Origin: JAEUOS01 sp040382235
GTDB lineage: Bacteria; Pseudomonadota; Gammaproteobacteria; Burkholderiales; JAEUOS01
Assembly: GCA_040382235.1 (NCBI GenBank)
Contig: JBEIFV010000003.1
Location: forward strand, 38,936 to 102,935
Reading direction: 5' to 3'
Length of the DNA: 64,000 nucleotides
Positions 1 through 8,399 of the stretch are shown piece by piece (the first letter of the stretch is position 1; every line of letters starts with the position of its first letter). Both the position numbers and the translations under genes were made by a program. A model generated the notes under the pieces. That model saw only the letters and a list, made by a program, of their open reading frames with translations, had not been told where the DNA came from and did no database searches.

Positions 1-2090
1 ACGCAATTGTTCTTTTCGTACATCTCCCACTGCTTCGGATTCGGCGCGCCGCGCAGGTGCTCGGTGCCTTCCTTGCCGCGCCAGCCCATCAGAAAGCCGA
101 TGCCCGGCTGCGCCTCGAAGTTGACGACGAAATCGGGATAGTCGCGGAATTTGCGCCCGCCCTCGGGCGTGGTGAAGGCAGGAAACTTGAGCCGCCCGGC
201 CAGTTCGATCAACACCTCCTGGAAGGGCTTGCACTCGCCCTTGGGCGGCACCACCGGAATGCGCACCGAGTCGACCGGGCCATCGAATTCGGAGATCGGC
301 CGGTCGAGCATGCTCATCACGTCATGCCGTTCGAGATAGGTGGTGTCCGGCAGCACCAGGTCGGCGAAGGCCACGGTCTCGCTTTGGAAAGCGTCGCACA
401 CCACCAGGAAGGGGATCAGGTATTCACCGGCTTCATCCTTGCGGTTCAACATCTCGCGCACGGCCATGGTGTTCATGGTCGAGTTCCAGGCCATGTTGGC
501 CATGAAGATCATCAGCGTATCGAGCCGGTACGGGTCACCCTTGGTTGCATTGGTGATGACGTTGTGCATCATGCCGTGGGCCGAGAGCGGGTGTTCCCAT
601 GAAAAGGCGTGGTCGATACGGATCGGGGTGCCGTCGGGATTGATCGCCAGTTCGTCGGGGCCGGCCGGAAAACCGAGCGGCGCGGCATTCAAGGGCGTGT
701 TCGGCTGGATCATCGCCGGGTCGTTGAAGGCGCGGTAGTTGGGCACGATGTGGCGCGGGTACGGCGCCTTGTGGCGAAAGCCGCCGGGCACATCGATGGT
801 GCCCAGTACGCTCATCAGTACTGCGAGTGCGCGCACGGTCTGGAAGCCGTTTGAATGGGCAGCCAGGCCGCGCATGGCGTGAAATGCCAGCGGCCGGCCG
901 ACCGTGGTCTTGTGTTCCTTGCCCCAGGCATCAGTCCACGGGATCGGCAATTCGAAGGCCTGCTTCAGCGCGGTTTCGCCCAACTCGCGCGCGAGCTTCC
1001 TGATCCGTGCCGCCGGAATGCCGGTGATCTTCTCCGCCCACTCGGGCGCGCAGGGCGCCACTCGCTCGCGCAGCAACTGGAATGAGGGCACCACCCGGGT
1101 GCCGTCAACCAGGGTGTAGCGACCCTCGAGCGCCGGGTCGGCACCATCGGCAATGCCTTGCGGATAGGCCGCCATCACGCTGCCGCTGACCGTATCCCAC
1201 ACCAGCGTGTTGTGCGGGTTGCGGCCATCGCCCGGCGGGCCGGCAGCCGGGTCGAAAGCGAACAGGCCCTGACGTTCACCATCATCCTCGACCACCAATT
1301 GTGGCGCGTTGGTATAGCGTTTGAGGAAGGCATGGTCGATCAGGTCGGATCCAATCACCTCGTGCAACAGCGCCATCATCAGCGCGCCGTCGGTGCCCGG
1401 CTTGATCGGAATCCACTCGTCGGCGATCGCCGAATAGCCTGTGCGCACCGGGTTGATCGAAATGAAGCGGCCGCCATCGCGCTTGAACTTCGAGATCGCG
1501 ATCTTCAGCGGATTGGAGTGGTGATCCTCGGCGGTGCCGATCATCACGAATAGCTTGGCGCGGTCGAGATCAGGGCCGCCGAATTCCCAGAAGCTGCCGC
1601 CGATGGTGTAGATCATGCCGGCGGCCATGTTGACAGAGCAAAAGCCGCCATGCGCCGCATAGTTGGGCGTGCCGAACTGCCGTGCAAACAAGCCTGTCAG
1701 TGCCTGCATCTGGTCGCGCCCGGTGAACAGCGCGAATTTCTTCGGATCGGTGGCGCGGATCGTAGCCAGCCGCTCGCCGAGAATATCGAAGGCGCGCTCC
1801 CACGAGATCGCTTCAAACTCGCCGGCGCCGCGATCGCTGCCAGGCTTGCGCAACAAGGGCTTGGTCAGCCGGGCCGGCGACACCTGCTTCATGATGCCCG
1901 AGGCACCCTTGGCGCAGATCACCCCCTTGTTGAGCGGGTGCGCCGGGTTACCCTCGATGTAGCGCACCTCGCCTTCGCGCACATGCACCTTGATGCCACA
2001 GCGGCAGGCGCACATGTAGCAGGTGGTGGTCTTGATGGCGTTGTCGGCGTCGAGTGCCTGGGTTAAGCGTACCGGATCAGCGTGGTTCAA
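1..2090 (-). CDS. Molybdopterin oxidoreductase catalytic subunit, partial at its C-terminus
   Basis: The frame runs off the left window edge after about 696 codons. Near the N-terminus is the [4Fe-4S] pattern of the DMSO reductase/formate dehydrogenase superfamily: C24-x2-C27-x3-C31, with a fourth cysteine at 59 in GVICAKG. The bis-MGD fold follows, with a WERAFDIL segment near residue 97 and a cysteine near 151 (GGFCSVN) that is a candidate Mo ligand. The nearest in-frame stop is at 2127-2129, and TTG at 2090 is the only usual start codon before the iron-sulfur motif. No Tat signal is visible, so a cytoplasmic enzyme is inferred. Electron-transfer partners would lie to the left, outside the window. 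It is divergent from the LysR gene. The substrate cannot be told from sequence; thiosulfate/polysulfide reductase-like and formate-dehydrogenase-like enzymes share these features. Confidence 0.85.
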   Translation of the reverse strand, partial: MNHADPVRLTQALDADNAIKTTTCYMCACRCGIKVHVREGEVRYIEGNPAHPLNKGVICAKGASGIMKQVSPARLTKPLLRKPGSDRGAGEFEAISWERAFDILGERLATIRATDPKKFALFTGRDQMQALTGLFARQFGTPNYAAHGGFCSVNMAAGMIYTIGGSFWEFGGPDLDRAKLFVMIGTAEDHHSNPLKIAISKFKRDGGRFISINPVRTGYSAIADEWIPIKPGTDGALMMALLHEVIGSDLIDHAFLKRYTNAPQLVVEDDGERQGLFAFDPAAGPPGDGRNPHNTLVWDTVSGSVMAAYPQGIADGADPALEGRYTLVDGTRVVPSFQLLRERVAPCAPEWAEKITGIPAARIRKLARELGETALKQAFELPIPWTDAWGKEHKTTVGRPLAFHAMRGLAAHSNGFQTVRALAVLMSVLGTIDVPGGFRHKAPYPRHIVPNYRAFNDPAMIQPNTPLNAAPLGFPAGPDELAINPDGTPIRIDHAFSWEHPLSAHGMMHNVITNATKGDPYRLDTLMIFMANMAWNSTMNTMAVREMLNRKDEAGEYLIPFLVVCDAFQSETVAFADLVLPDTTYLERHDVMSMLDRPISEFDGPVDSVRIPVVPPKGECKPFQEVLIELAGRLKFPAFTTPEGGRKFRDYPDFVVNFEAQPGIGFLMGWRGKEGTEHLRGAPNPKQWEMYEKNNC

Positions 2091-2184
2091 GGCCTGGGTG
2101 CTCGCGGTTGTTGTGGCACATGCGGGTTAATGCCCGGAAGTTCTGAGCATAGACAGGTGCGGTATTTTGGAAAAGCGGATAAAT

Positions 2185-2201
2185 TTGATCGATATAATCA
2201 A
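2185..2201. promoter_or_regulatory. Candidate LysR-box in the divergent intergenic region
   Basis: A 17-bp interrupted palindrome, TTGAT-N7-ATCAA, lies in a locally AT-rich stretch between two divergent starts (2090 and 2228). It has the T-N11-A form expected of LysR-family binding sites and begins 43 bases before the regulator's start. Binding and target are inferred from position and symmetry. Confidence 0.5.
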
Positions 2202-2227
2202 TAAAATAAATCAACGGGTGAACCGGC

Positions 2228-3139
2228 TTGAGACCCTCGCTGCAGCAACTCGAGGTATTCGTGGCGATCGCGCGCGACGGTGGCGTGCGCGCCGCCGCCG
2301 ACCGCCTGGCGCGCTCGCAGTCGGCGGCCAGCATGGCGCTGGCCGAACTTGAGCTGCGCCTCGGGCAACCGCTGTTCGACCGCGCCGGCAAGCGGCTGGT
2401 GTTGAACGCCAACGGCGCGCGCCTGTTGCCGCGCGCCATCGCACTCCTGGATCACGCCGACGAGATCGAAAGCGCATTCGCCGACGAACTGGCCGCGCCG
2501 CTGCGCCTGGCCGCCAGCCTCACCATCGGCAACCACCTGCTGCCACCGCTGATCGCACGCTGGCGCGCCGAACATTCCGCGGCCTATGTGCAACTGCGCA
2601 TCGGCAACACGCGCGACGTGGCCGAGGCGGTGCTTCATTTCGATGTTGACGCAGGCTTTGTGGAAGGCAGCGTGCAACATGAAGACCTGCGTCTGCAAAC
2701 CTGGATGCGCGACCAGATGGTGATCTGCGCCAGCCCGCAGCATCCACTGGCGGATCGACGCGCCAGCGTGGCGGCACTGGCGGCGGCCGACTGGATCGTG
2801 CGTGAGCCCGGTTCGGGCACGCGCGAGACGGTCGATCAATTGCTGTTGAAGGAAATCGGCTGGCCGCGGCCGACGATGGAATTGGGTTCCTCCGAAGCGG
2901 TACGCCTGGCGGTAATGGCCGGCGCCGGCGTCAGTTGCCTGTCGCGTCATACGGTGGCCGATGCCTTGGCGGCGGGTAGCTTGGTCGAGCTCAAATGCGC
3001 GATCAAGGCGCCGACCCGCGATCTCTCGATCGTGACGCACCGCGACCGGCGGCTTGCGCCGGGAGTGCAGCGTTTTCTTTCTTTTTGCAGCGCCGGCAGC
3101 GGAAAAATCCGCCAGAGGGGCCGATCGATCAAGGAATAG
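2228..3139 (+). CDS. LysR-family transcriptional regulator
   Basis: 303 residues, the normal length for the family. The N-terminal winged helix-turn-helix covers about residues 4-62 (LQQLEVFVAIARDGGVRAAA, then SQSAASMALAELE and a QPLFDR-type wing). A periplasmic-binding-like effector domain follows from about residue 88 to 290. The frame opens with TTG at 2228; the conserved LxxLxxFVAIA segment starts four codons later, so a later start is unlikely. It is divergent from the molybdopterin oxidoreductase with a palindrome between them, which suggests that it controls that gene. The effector is unknown. The C-terminal tail (GSGKIRQRGRSIKE) is slightly longer and more basic than usual. Confidence 0.88.
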   Translation: MRPSLQQLEVFVAIARDGGVRAAADRLARSQSAASMALAELELRLGQPLFDRAGKRLVLNANGARLLPRAIALLDHADEIESAFADELAAPLRLAASLTIGNHLLPPLIARWRAEHSAAYVQLRIGNTRDVAEAVLHFDVDAGFVEGSVQHEDLRLQTWMRDQMVICASPQHPLADRRASVAALAAADWIVREPGSGTRETVDQLLLKEIGWPRPTMELGSSEAVRLAVMAGAGVSCLSRHTVADALAAGSLVELKCAIKAPTRDLSIVTHRDRRLAPGVQRFLSFCSAGSGKIRQRGRSIKE

Positions 3140-3273
3140 GAATTTCAGCCGGCCTCAAGAGCCGGTGCGAGGTTCGGTGACCAATGCGAGTATCGCCGTC
3201 GCCCGGCGTCGCAAGCAGTTGCCAGCGTGATCGGGAATATCATTCGGGTTGCCGATACTCATGCCCGGCACGG

Positions 3274-3984
3274 ATGCACATGACCAATACTTTCGTAAAT
3301 GCCGATTTCGACCAGCGCATATCGCTACCGCCCCCCAACCCCGCAACCTGGCAAGACTCGCCAATGCAGGGCGTCCAGCGCCACATGCTCGACCGCGTCG
3401 GCGGCGAGGTCGCACGCGCGACCAGCCTGGTGCGATACGCCCCCGGCTCGCATTTCGAAAGCCACACGCATCACGGCGGCGAGGAGTTCCTGGTGCTCGA
3501 GGGCGTGTTCTCCGACCAGTACGGCCATTACCCGGCCGGCACCTACATACGCAATCCGCCGGGCAGCGCGCATGCGCCGTTTTCACGTGAGGGTTGCGTG
3601 CTGTTCGTCAAACTGTGGCAATTCGCAGCCCATGATCTGCAACCGGTGCGCATCGATACTCGCACCGAGCCATGGCGCCAGGGCATGGTGCCCGGCCTGA
3701 CCGTCATGCCGTTGCATGAGCACGAGGGTGTCAGAACGGCACTGGTGCGCTGGGCGCCCGACACGCTTTTCAATGCCCACACCCACATGGGTGGCGAGGA
3801 GATTCTGGTGCTCGAAGGCGTGTTTCAGGATGAACATGGCCGCTACGAGCAAGGCAGCTGGTTGCGCAACCCGCGCATGAGCAGGCACACGCCCTTCACC
3901 GGCGCCGAAGGCGCGCTGATCTACGTGAAGGTGGGGCACCTGGGTGCGCAGTTCATGACGCCGCGTGCAAGCAGCGCTGCGTAG
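3274..3984 (+). CDS. Bicupin protein, ChrR-like cupin domain duplicated
   Basis: 236 residues from the ATG at 3274; a second ATG at 3280 is equally possible. Both are better than the upstream ATG at 3184, whose extra 30 residues look non-coding. Two copies of one cupin motif are visible: HTHHGGEEFLVLEGVFSD near residue 64 and HTHMGGEEILVLEGVFQD near residue 168. Each is followed by a G-(T/S)-(Y/W)-x-R-N-P strand and a HxPF segment. The histidines and glutamate are the usual metal ligands of a beta-barrel. ChrR-type cupins bind zinc and can act as anti-sigma sensors, but no sigma factor is nearby, so function is open. It is convergent with the next gene. Confidence 0.8.
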   Translation: MHMTNTFVNADFDQRISLPPPNPATWQDSPMQGVQRHMLDRVGGEVARATSLVRYAPGSHFESHTHHGGEEFLVLEGVFSDQYGHYPAGTYIRNPPGSAHAPFSREGCVLFVKLWQFAAHDLQPVRIDTRTEPWRQGMVPGLTVMPLHEHEGVRTALVRWAPDTLFNAHTHMGGEEILVLEGVFQDEHGRYEQGSWLRNPRMSRHTPFTGAEGALIYVKVGHLGAQFMTPRASSAA

Positions 3985-4081
3985 TCCTGCGCGGCGTCCA
4001 GAAGACTCTAGCCAGGCGCGAAGCCGGGCACATCGTGCGCAAGCGACTGGGCGCACACCCTCCCGCCGCTGGCGGCAACGA

Positions 4082-4657
4082 TCAGGACTGAAACATCTTG
4101 TCCGGATTGAATTTGCACCATTCCGCGAGCTTGAGAAAGTTCGCGGTAAAGCCATCCAGCGAAAACTTGTGCAGAACTTCCTGCTGCTTCTTGCGCGGGT
4201 CCTCGCGCAGAACGGTGAGCGAGGATGCGGAGCGCATCACGCGGGTCACCTCGGGGGTTGAACTCGACACCATCGCGGCGGAGGCCTCCGGAATGCCTTT
4301 GGAACCGATGCCGACGTGGACCAGGATGTCATAGCCATAGACCTTCGATACCTTGCCATCGAACTTGAAAAGGATATCGTCGTTCTGGCGCATCTGAGGC
4401 GCATGGCCGCGCACGCCCTGCTCCTCGAAGTAAATCGAGCCATTGATGCCGCCTGGCTGCACGGAAACCACGAACCTCGGGTCGCCATCGCCACCGGTCG
4501 AGGTTTTGCAGGTCTTGCCGGCTTTGGTGGTCTCTGTATATGAGCGCCACTCCCTGTGCTCCCAGAACTGTTCCTTGGGCGCCTGTGCCGGGGCGTGCGT
4601 CGCCGCCCATCCGGCCGCCAGGATGATCATGATTCGCATGCTGCGCCAGTCAAGCAT
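4082..4657 (-). CDS. Small exported protein of unknown function
   Basis: 191 residues. I chose the ATG at 4657 because it has an AAGGAG ribosome-binding site five bases upstream; longer starts lack one. The N-terminus is a signal peptide (MLDWRSMRIMIILAAGWAATHAPAQA, with cleavage predicted after an AQA). The mature part has an early cysteine (KTCKTSTGG), a VVSVQPGGINGSIYFEEQG strand region, and a second cysteine near the C-terminus (WCKFNPDKMF). Two cysteines in a secreted protein would allow a disulfide. The layout loosely recalls the invasion-associated locus B family, but I would not assign it on that basis. Confidence 0.7.
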   Translation of the reverse strand: MLDWRSMRIMIILAAGWAATHAPAQAPKEQFWEHREWRSYTETTKAGKTCKTSTGGDGDPRFVVSVQPGGINGSIYFEEQGVRGHAPQMRQNDDILFKFDGKVSKVYGYDILVHVGIGSKGIPEASAAMVSSSTPEVTRVMRSASSLTVLREDPRKKQQEVLHKFSLDGFTANFLKLAEWCKFNPDKMFQS

Positions 4658-4854
4658 TGCCGCTCCTTGTGTGATCGGAAATCCGCGCGCCCGCATGGCA
4701 GAGCGCAAGCTGATCGTAGACCGGGCAAGCCCCGGAGCAGAGGGCGAAAAAGCGCACCAGGCGCCCGCAATTCGGGCTATCGAACCAACAGATCTTCGGA
4801 ACGGGCGAGCCGGCCATTCGAGGCCGGTCTCAAGGCGGCGCAGGCAGCGATTGC

Positions 4855-5475
4855 CTAGCTCGCCATCGAGTACGGCCCGCCGCGTTCAAGCGCGCGCCGA
4901 TATGCCGGCCGCGCCTGGAAGCGCCGCACCCAGGCGTCCATGTTCGGATAACTCGCGCGCAGGCCGCGCGCGGCCTCGCCCACGAAGCTCATCTGTACGT
5001 CCGCCCCGCTGAAGCTATTGCCGACCAGCCACTCGCGCCCAGCGAGCGCGCGATCGACATAACCCAGGTGATTGGCCAGTTCGCTTTCGATGCGCGGTTG
5101 CAGCGGCGCGCCGGCCTCGCCCAGCCGCGATACATAGAGCTTGAGCAAGAGGGGCAGCATCGCCGAGCCCTCGGCATAGTGCAGCCACTGCTGGTAGACC
5201 TCGAAATGGGGCGCATCGGCTGCGGGCCGCAGGCTACCGCCGCCGTGACGACGGATGATGTAGTCGACGATGGCACCGGATTCGATCAGCATCAGGCCAT
5301 CGGCCTCAAGCACCGGCGACTTGCCCAGCGGATGCACCGCCTTCAATGCCGGCGGCGCGAGGCGGGTGGTGGCATCGCGCGCGTAGTGGCGAATCTCGTA
5401 GGGCACGCCCACTTCCTCCAACAGCCAGAGGATGCGTTGCGAGCGCGATTCATTGAGGTGGTGTACAACAATCAT
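4855..5475 (-). CDS. Glutathione S-transferase family protein
   Basis: 206 residues, the usual length. The N-terminal thioredoxin-like domain (about 1-80) opens with MIVVHHLNESRSQRILWLLEE, the typical catalytic Ser/Asn region. It also contains the cis-proline loop GKSPVLE near residue 53 and the glutathione-binding ESGAIVDYI segment near residue 66. The all-helical C-terminal domain (about 90-200) contains the FSGADVQMSF N-capping motif. The protein is cytosolic by inference. No neighbour suggests a particular electrophile. It lies on the same strand as the exported protein, with about 200 bases between them. Confidence 0.87.
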   Translation of the reverse strand: MIVVHHLNESRSQRILWLLEEVGVPYEIRHYARDATTRLAPPALKAVHPLGKSPVLEADGLMLIESGAIVDYIIRRHGGGSLRPAADAPHFEVYQQWLHYAEGSAMLPLLLKLYVSRLGEAGAPLQPRIESELANHLGYVDRALAGREWLVGNSFSGADVQMSFVGEAARGLRASYPNMDAWVRRFQARPAYRRALERGGPYSMAS

Positions 5476-5952
5476 GGTTGGTCTGTTCTTCCAGGTGATG
5501 GCATCCGGAGTATATGACCGCGTCGGGCAGACGACCCGACACCTGCATGGCAGGTGTTGCCGCTGGCCGAGAATTGACCAGCGAACAGGTGGAATTGCAA
5601 TTTAGGATTGATCGGGGCGTTGGATCAATCCGGCGAGGAAAGCGGCATACCGGACTCTGGCCGCGGTGGTCAACAATCAACGTCGCCAAATCGGCGGCAT
5701 CCTCACGTGTTGACCGCCCTTCCTGCCACCCTTCATGCGCCACTTCAAATCCGATGCTCCGGGTCTCGCATAGAAAATCCGTCCGGCTCAGGGGGCATTC
5801 CATGTCCCACCTGAAAACCGGACAGATTACGTGCTACTGCGGACAACTCATTTGCTACTGATACGCAGCTGGCAGCAGTAACTCGACAAACCCTGCGTCA
5901 AACAGATGAAGTCAATAAGTTCATCAAGCCAATCAAGTGAACGGGAATCGCG
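5476..5952. other. Gene-free interval with no convincing coding sequence
   Basis: Open frames here have no recognisable domain, and their composition does not look coding on either strand. The only ordered structure is the tandem 21-bp repeat at 5819-5860. The interval separates the glutathione S-transferase start from the 3' end of a Bug receptor gene. It may be a scar of a lost element. Confidence 0.5.
5819..5860. repeat. Two adjacent imperfect 21-bp repeats, possible IS21-type end
   Basis: CGGACAGATTACGTGCTACTG at 5819 is followed without a gap by CGGACAACTCATTTGCTACTG at 5840, with 16 of 21 positions the same. Short tandem sites with a CGGACA start are what the ends of IS21-family elements carry for transposase binding. 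No transposase gene is present, so this would be a remnant at most. Confidence 0.4.
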
Positions 5953-6936
5953 TTAGCTGATGACCTCCACATTGGCCAGTTTGGCAACGCTGCGCCAGGT
6001 TTCGATCTGGCTGTTGATGAGTTGCACAAACTCATTGCCCAGCACCGGCGTTCTGCGCGGCAGGGTTTGCAACTCTTCGAGCCTGGCGACCATGTCGGGC
6101 TTGGAGAAAATCTCGGGGATCAGTGCGCTCAAGCGCTGCACGATCGGCGCGGGCAAGCCTTTCGGTGCCGACAATCCCAGCCACTGCGAGCCGGTGAGCT
6201 TGGGGTAGCCGGCTTCGGCGAATGTGGGGATATTCGGCAAGGCCGGCAGGCGGGCCGACGTCGAGACCGCCAGCGCACGCAGCGAGCCGGCCTTCAGTTG
6301 CGCCACATTGGTGGTGATCGGGTCGAGCAGGCTGTCGATTTGCCCGCCAAGAAGGTCGAGCATCGCGGGTGCGCTGCCTTGGTATGGAATGTGGTCATGC
6401 TGTGGCGCACGGCCCTCGATCTTCAGCATTTCGCCAAACAGGTGATTGGCCGAACCGATACCCGAGGAGCCATAGCGCACCGGCCTGGTTCTGGCGGCGG
6501 TGACATATTGGTCGAGTGTCTGGAACGGCGATGCCGGGCGCACCAGGAGCACCATCGGCGCTTCAACCAGCACGCCAATGTGGGAGAAATCGCCCACCGG
6601 GTCAAACGGCATGGTGCGCCGCGTAGCCGTGGCGTACACGTGCACCGAGGCATGGCTCACCAGCAAGTTGTAACCATCGGGCGCCTGCTTCGAGGCATAG
6701 TCGGTGCCCACCAGGCCACCGGCCCCCGGACGGTTTTCCACCACTACTGACTGCCCAAGCGCTTGCGAAAGATGTGGCGCCATCAGGCGCGAAACGGTAT
6801 CCACCAAGCCCCCGGGAGGAAACTGCGCAATCAGGCGAATCGGGCCGCGCGTAGGCCAGGCAGGGCTTTGGGCACGCACGAAGGCTGGCGCGGTCAACAT
6901 GGCGGCGCCAGCGGCGAGTAGGTCACGACGTTTCAT
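5953..6936 (-). CDS. Bug-family (TctC-like) periplasmic receptor
   Basis: 327 residues from the ATG at 6936, which has an AAAGGAGA site six bases upstream; the open frame extends further upstream but is not coding-like. The N-terminus MKRRDLLAAGAAMLTAPAFVRAQ is an export signal, possibly Tat-like (RRDLL). The mature protein starts with the family hallmark PIRLIAQFPPGGLVDTVSR. It continues with VVENRPGAGGLVGTDYASKQAPDGY, the ligand-binding loop of Bug proteins. No TctA/TctB membrane subunits are nearby, so it must share a transporter or act as a sensor. The ligand is unknown, probably a carboxylate. It follows the GntR-sulP pair on the same strand, 194 bases downstream. Confidence 0.9.
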   Translation of the reverse strand: MKRRDLLAAGAAMLTAPAFVRAQSPAWPTRGPIRLIAQFPPGGLVDTVSRLMAPHLSQALGQSVVVENRPGAGGLVGTDYASKQAPDGYNLLVSHASVHVYATATRRTMPFDPVGDFSHIGVLVEAPMVLLVRPASPFQTLDQYVTAARTRPVRYGSSGIGSANHLFGEMLKIEGRAPQHDHIPYQGSAPAMLDLLGGQIDSLLDPITTNVAQLKAGSLRALAVSTSARLPALPNIPTFAEAGYPKLTGSQWLGLSAPKGLPAPIVQRLSALIPEIFSKPDMVARLEELQTLPRRTPVLGNEFVQLINSQIETWRSVAKLANVEVIS

Positions 6937-7130
6937 GGAATCTCCTTTTGGGGGTTTTGGCTGGTCCATGCCGGGCAGCCGATTGGAATTGAAATCAAGG
7001 GGAAACTGTAAAGAACCAGTGTTTATGCAAGCAATCGGCGTGCCAGTTTCGACTAGCCTTGCGAGAGTGGGCCTCCATGGGTGTTGGTGCGCATGCGATG
7101 CGGGCAACGACTCGCTGGTGAAGAAAACGG

Positions 7131-8399
7131 TCAATCCGATCCGTGCCCATGCTCATCCTCGGCAGAAAAGCCGAACCGGCGCAACAACAGCGATACTGCG
7201 ATGCCGATAAACACGGCGTACTCCAGTTGCACCACCAGGGTGGACACGAAGGTGACCAGCAACACCACCTGCTCATGCCGCGGCCCGCGAAAAATCGCAA
7301 CGATTTCCTTGCCGTCGATCAGGCCCCAGGCCACCAGAAAAAGTATCCCGGCCATCGCCGCCATCGGCAGGTAAGTGATCCAGCGCGCAATCAGCGCCAG
7401 GATGATCATCAGGAAGACCGAGGCGAACACTGCCGCCAGCGGCGTTTTCGCGCCGGCATCGTAGTTGAGGCCGCTGCGGGTAAACGAGCCCGAGGACGGG
7501 TAGCCGGAGAAGAAACTGCCAACCAGGTTCGACAAGCCCTGGCCCACCACTTCCTGGTTGCTGTCGATCTTCTGGCCCGAACGCAGCGCCACCGAGCGCG
7601 CGATCGCGATCGCCTCGGTGAGCGCCAGCACGGCGATGATCGCGGCGCTGATGCCCAACTGCGACCAGACCGCCAGATCGAAACTGGGGACCGACAGGCG
7701 CGGCAAGGCTGCCGGCAGTTCACCCACCGTCGGCACGCCGCCCAGCGCGGCTGCGAGAAAGCCTGCCGCCACCATGCCGACGATCATGTGCGGTATGCCG
7801 CGATGAATCCAGCGCGAGGCCATGGCCGCGCCCAGGGCCAGCGCACCGACCGCGGCGATCTGCCACTGCGCCTGCGGCATCAGTGACACCGTCTGCCATA
7901 GCTGGCCGAAGAAGCCGCTGGCGGTGACGCCCTTGAGCCCGAAGAAATGCTTCAACTGGCTGGCTGCGATGAGGAACGCCGCGCCGCTGGTGAAACCGAC
8001 CACCACGCTGTGCGAAATGTGGTGCGCGAGGCGGCCCAGGCGGGCCAGGCCAATGGCCAGCTGGATCGCCCCCACCAAAAAGCCAAGCGTCAAGGCCAGC
8101 AGGATGAATTGCGGGCTGCCCGGCGCGGCCAGTGGCGCCAATGCGGAGAACACCACGATCGAAATCGCCGCCGTCGGGCCGGACACCAGGTGCCAGCTCG
8201 AGCCGAACAAGGCTGCCACCACTGCCGGGCCGATCGCACAGTACAAGCCGTATTCCGGCGGCAGGCCGGCGATGGCCGCATAGGCGATGCCTTGCGGCAA
8301 CACGATCAGCGCCCCGGTCAGGCCGGCGATTGCATCCTGCCTGAGACTCGCGCGATTGACCCGGTGCTGCCAGGTCCGCCAGGGCATCCAGGCGCTCAT
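7131..8399 (-). CDS. SulP-family inorganic anion transporter without STAS domain
   Basis: 422 residues. Ten or more hydrophobic segments cover nearly the whole chain. The SulP signature lies near the N-terminus (ALIVLPQGIAYAAIAGLPPEYGLYCAIGP), with the conserved GLSNLVGSFFSGYPSSGSFTRSGLN segment near residue 295. Full-length SulP proteins carry a cytoplasmic STAS domain; this one ends shortly after the membrane part with a His/Asp-rich tail. Its ATG directly abuts the stop of the GntR gene (8399/8400), so the two are almost surely co-transcribed. Next to desulfonation genes it could move sulfate or sulfite, including out of the cell. Direction and substrate are inferred from context. Confidence 0.85.
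   Translation of the reverse strand: MSAWMPWRTWQHRVNRASLRQDAIAGLTGALIVLPQGIAYAAIAGLPPEYGLYCAIGPAVVAALFGSSWHLVSGPTAAISIVVFSALAPLAAPGSPQFILLALTLGFLVGAIQLAIGLARLGRLAHHISHSVVVGFTSGAAFLIAASQLKHFFGLKGVTASGFFGQLWQTVSLMPQAQWQIAAVGALALGAAMASRWIHRGIPHMIVGMVAAGFLAAALGGVPTVGELPAALPRLSVPSFDLAVWSQLGISAAIIAVLALTEAIAIARSVALRSGQKIDSNQEVVGQGLSNLVGSFFSGYPSSGSFTRSGLNYDAGAKTPLAAVFASVFLMIILALIARWITYLPMAAMAGILFLVAWGLIDGKEIVAIFRGPRHEQVVLLVTFVSTLVVQLEYAVFIGIAVSLLLRRFGFSAEDEHGHGSD

Noticed and set aside
5450..5861. Short open frames in the gap after the glutathione S-transferase
   Set aside because: No start signal, no domain and an amino-acid composition unlike the genes around it.
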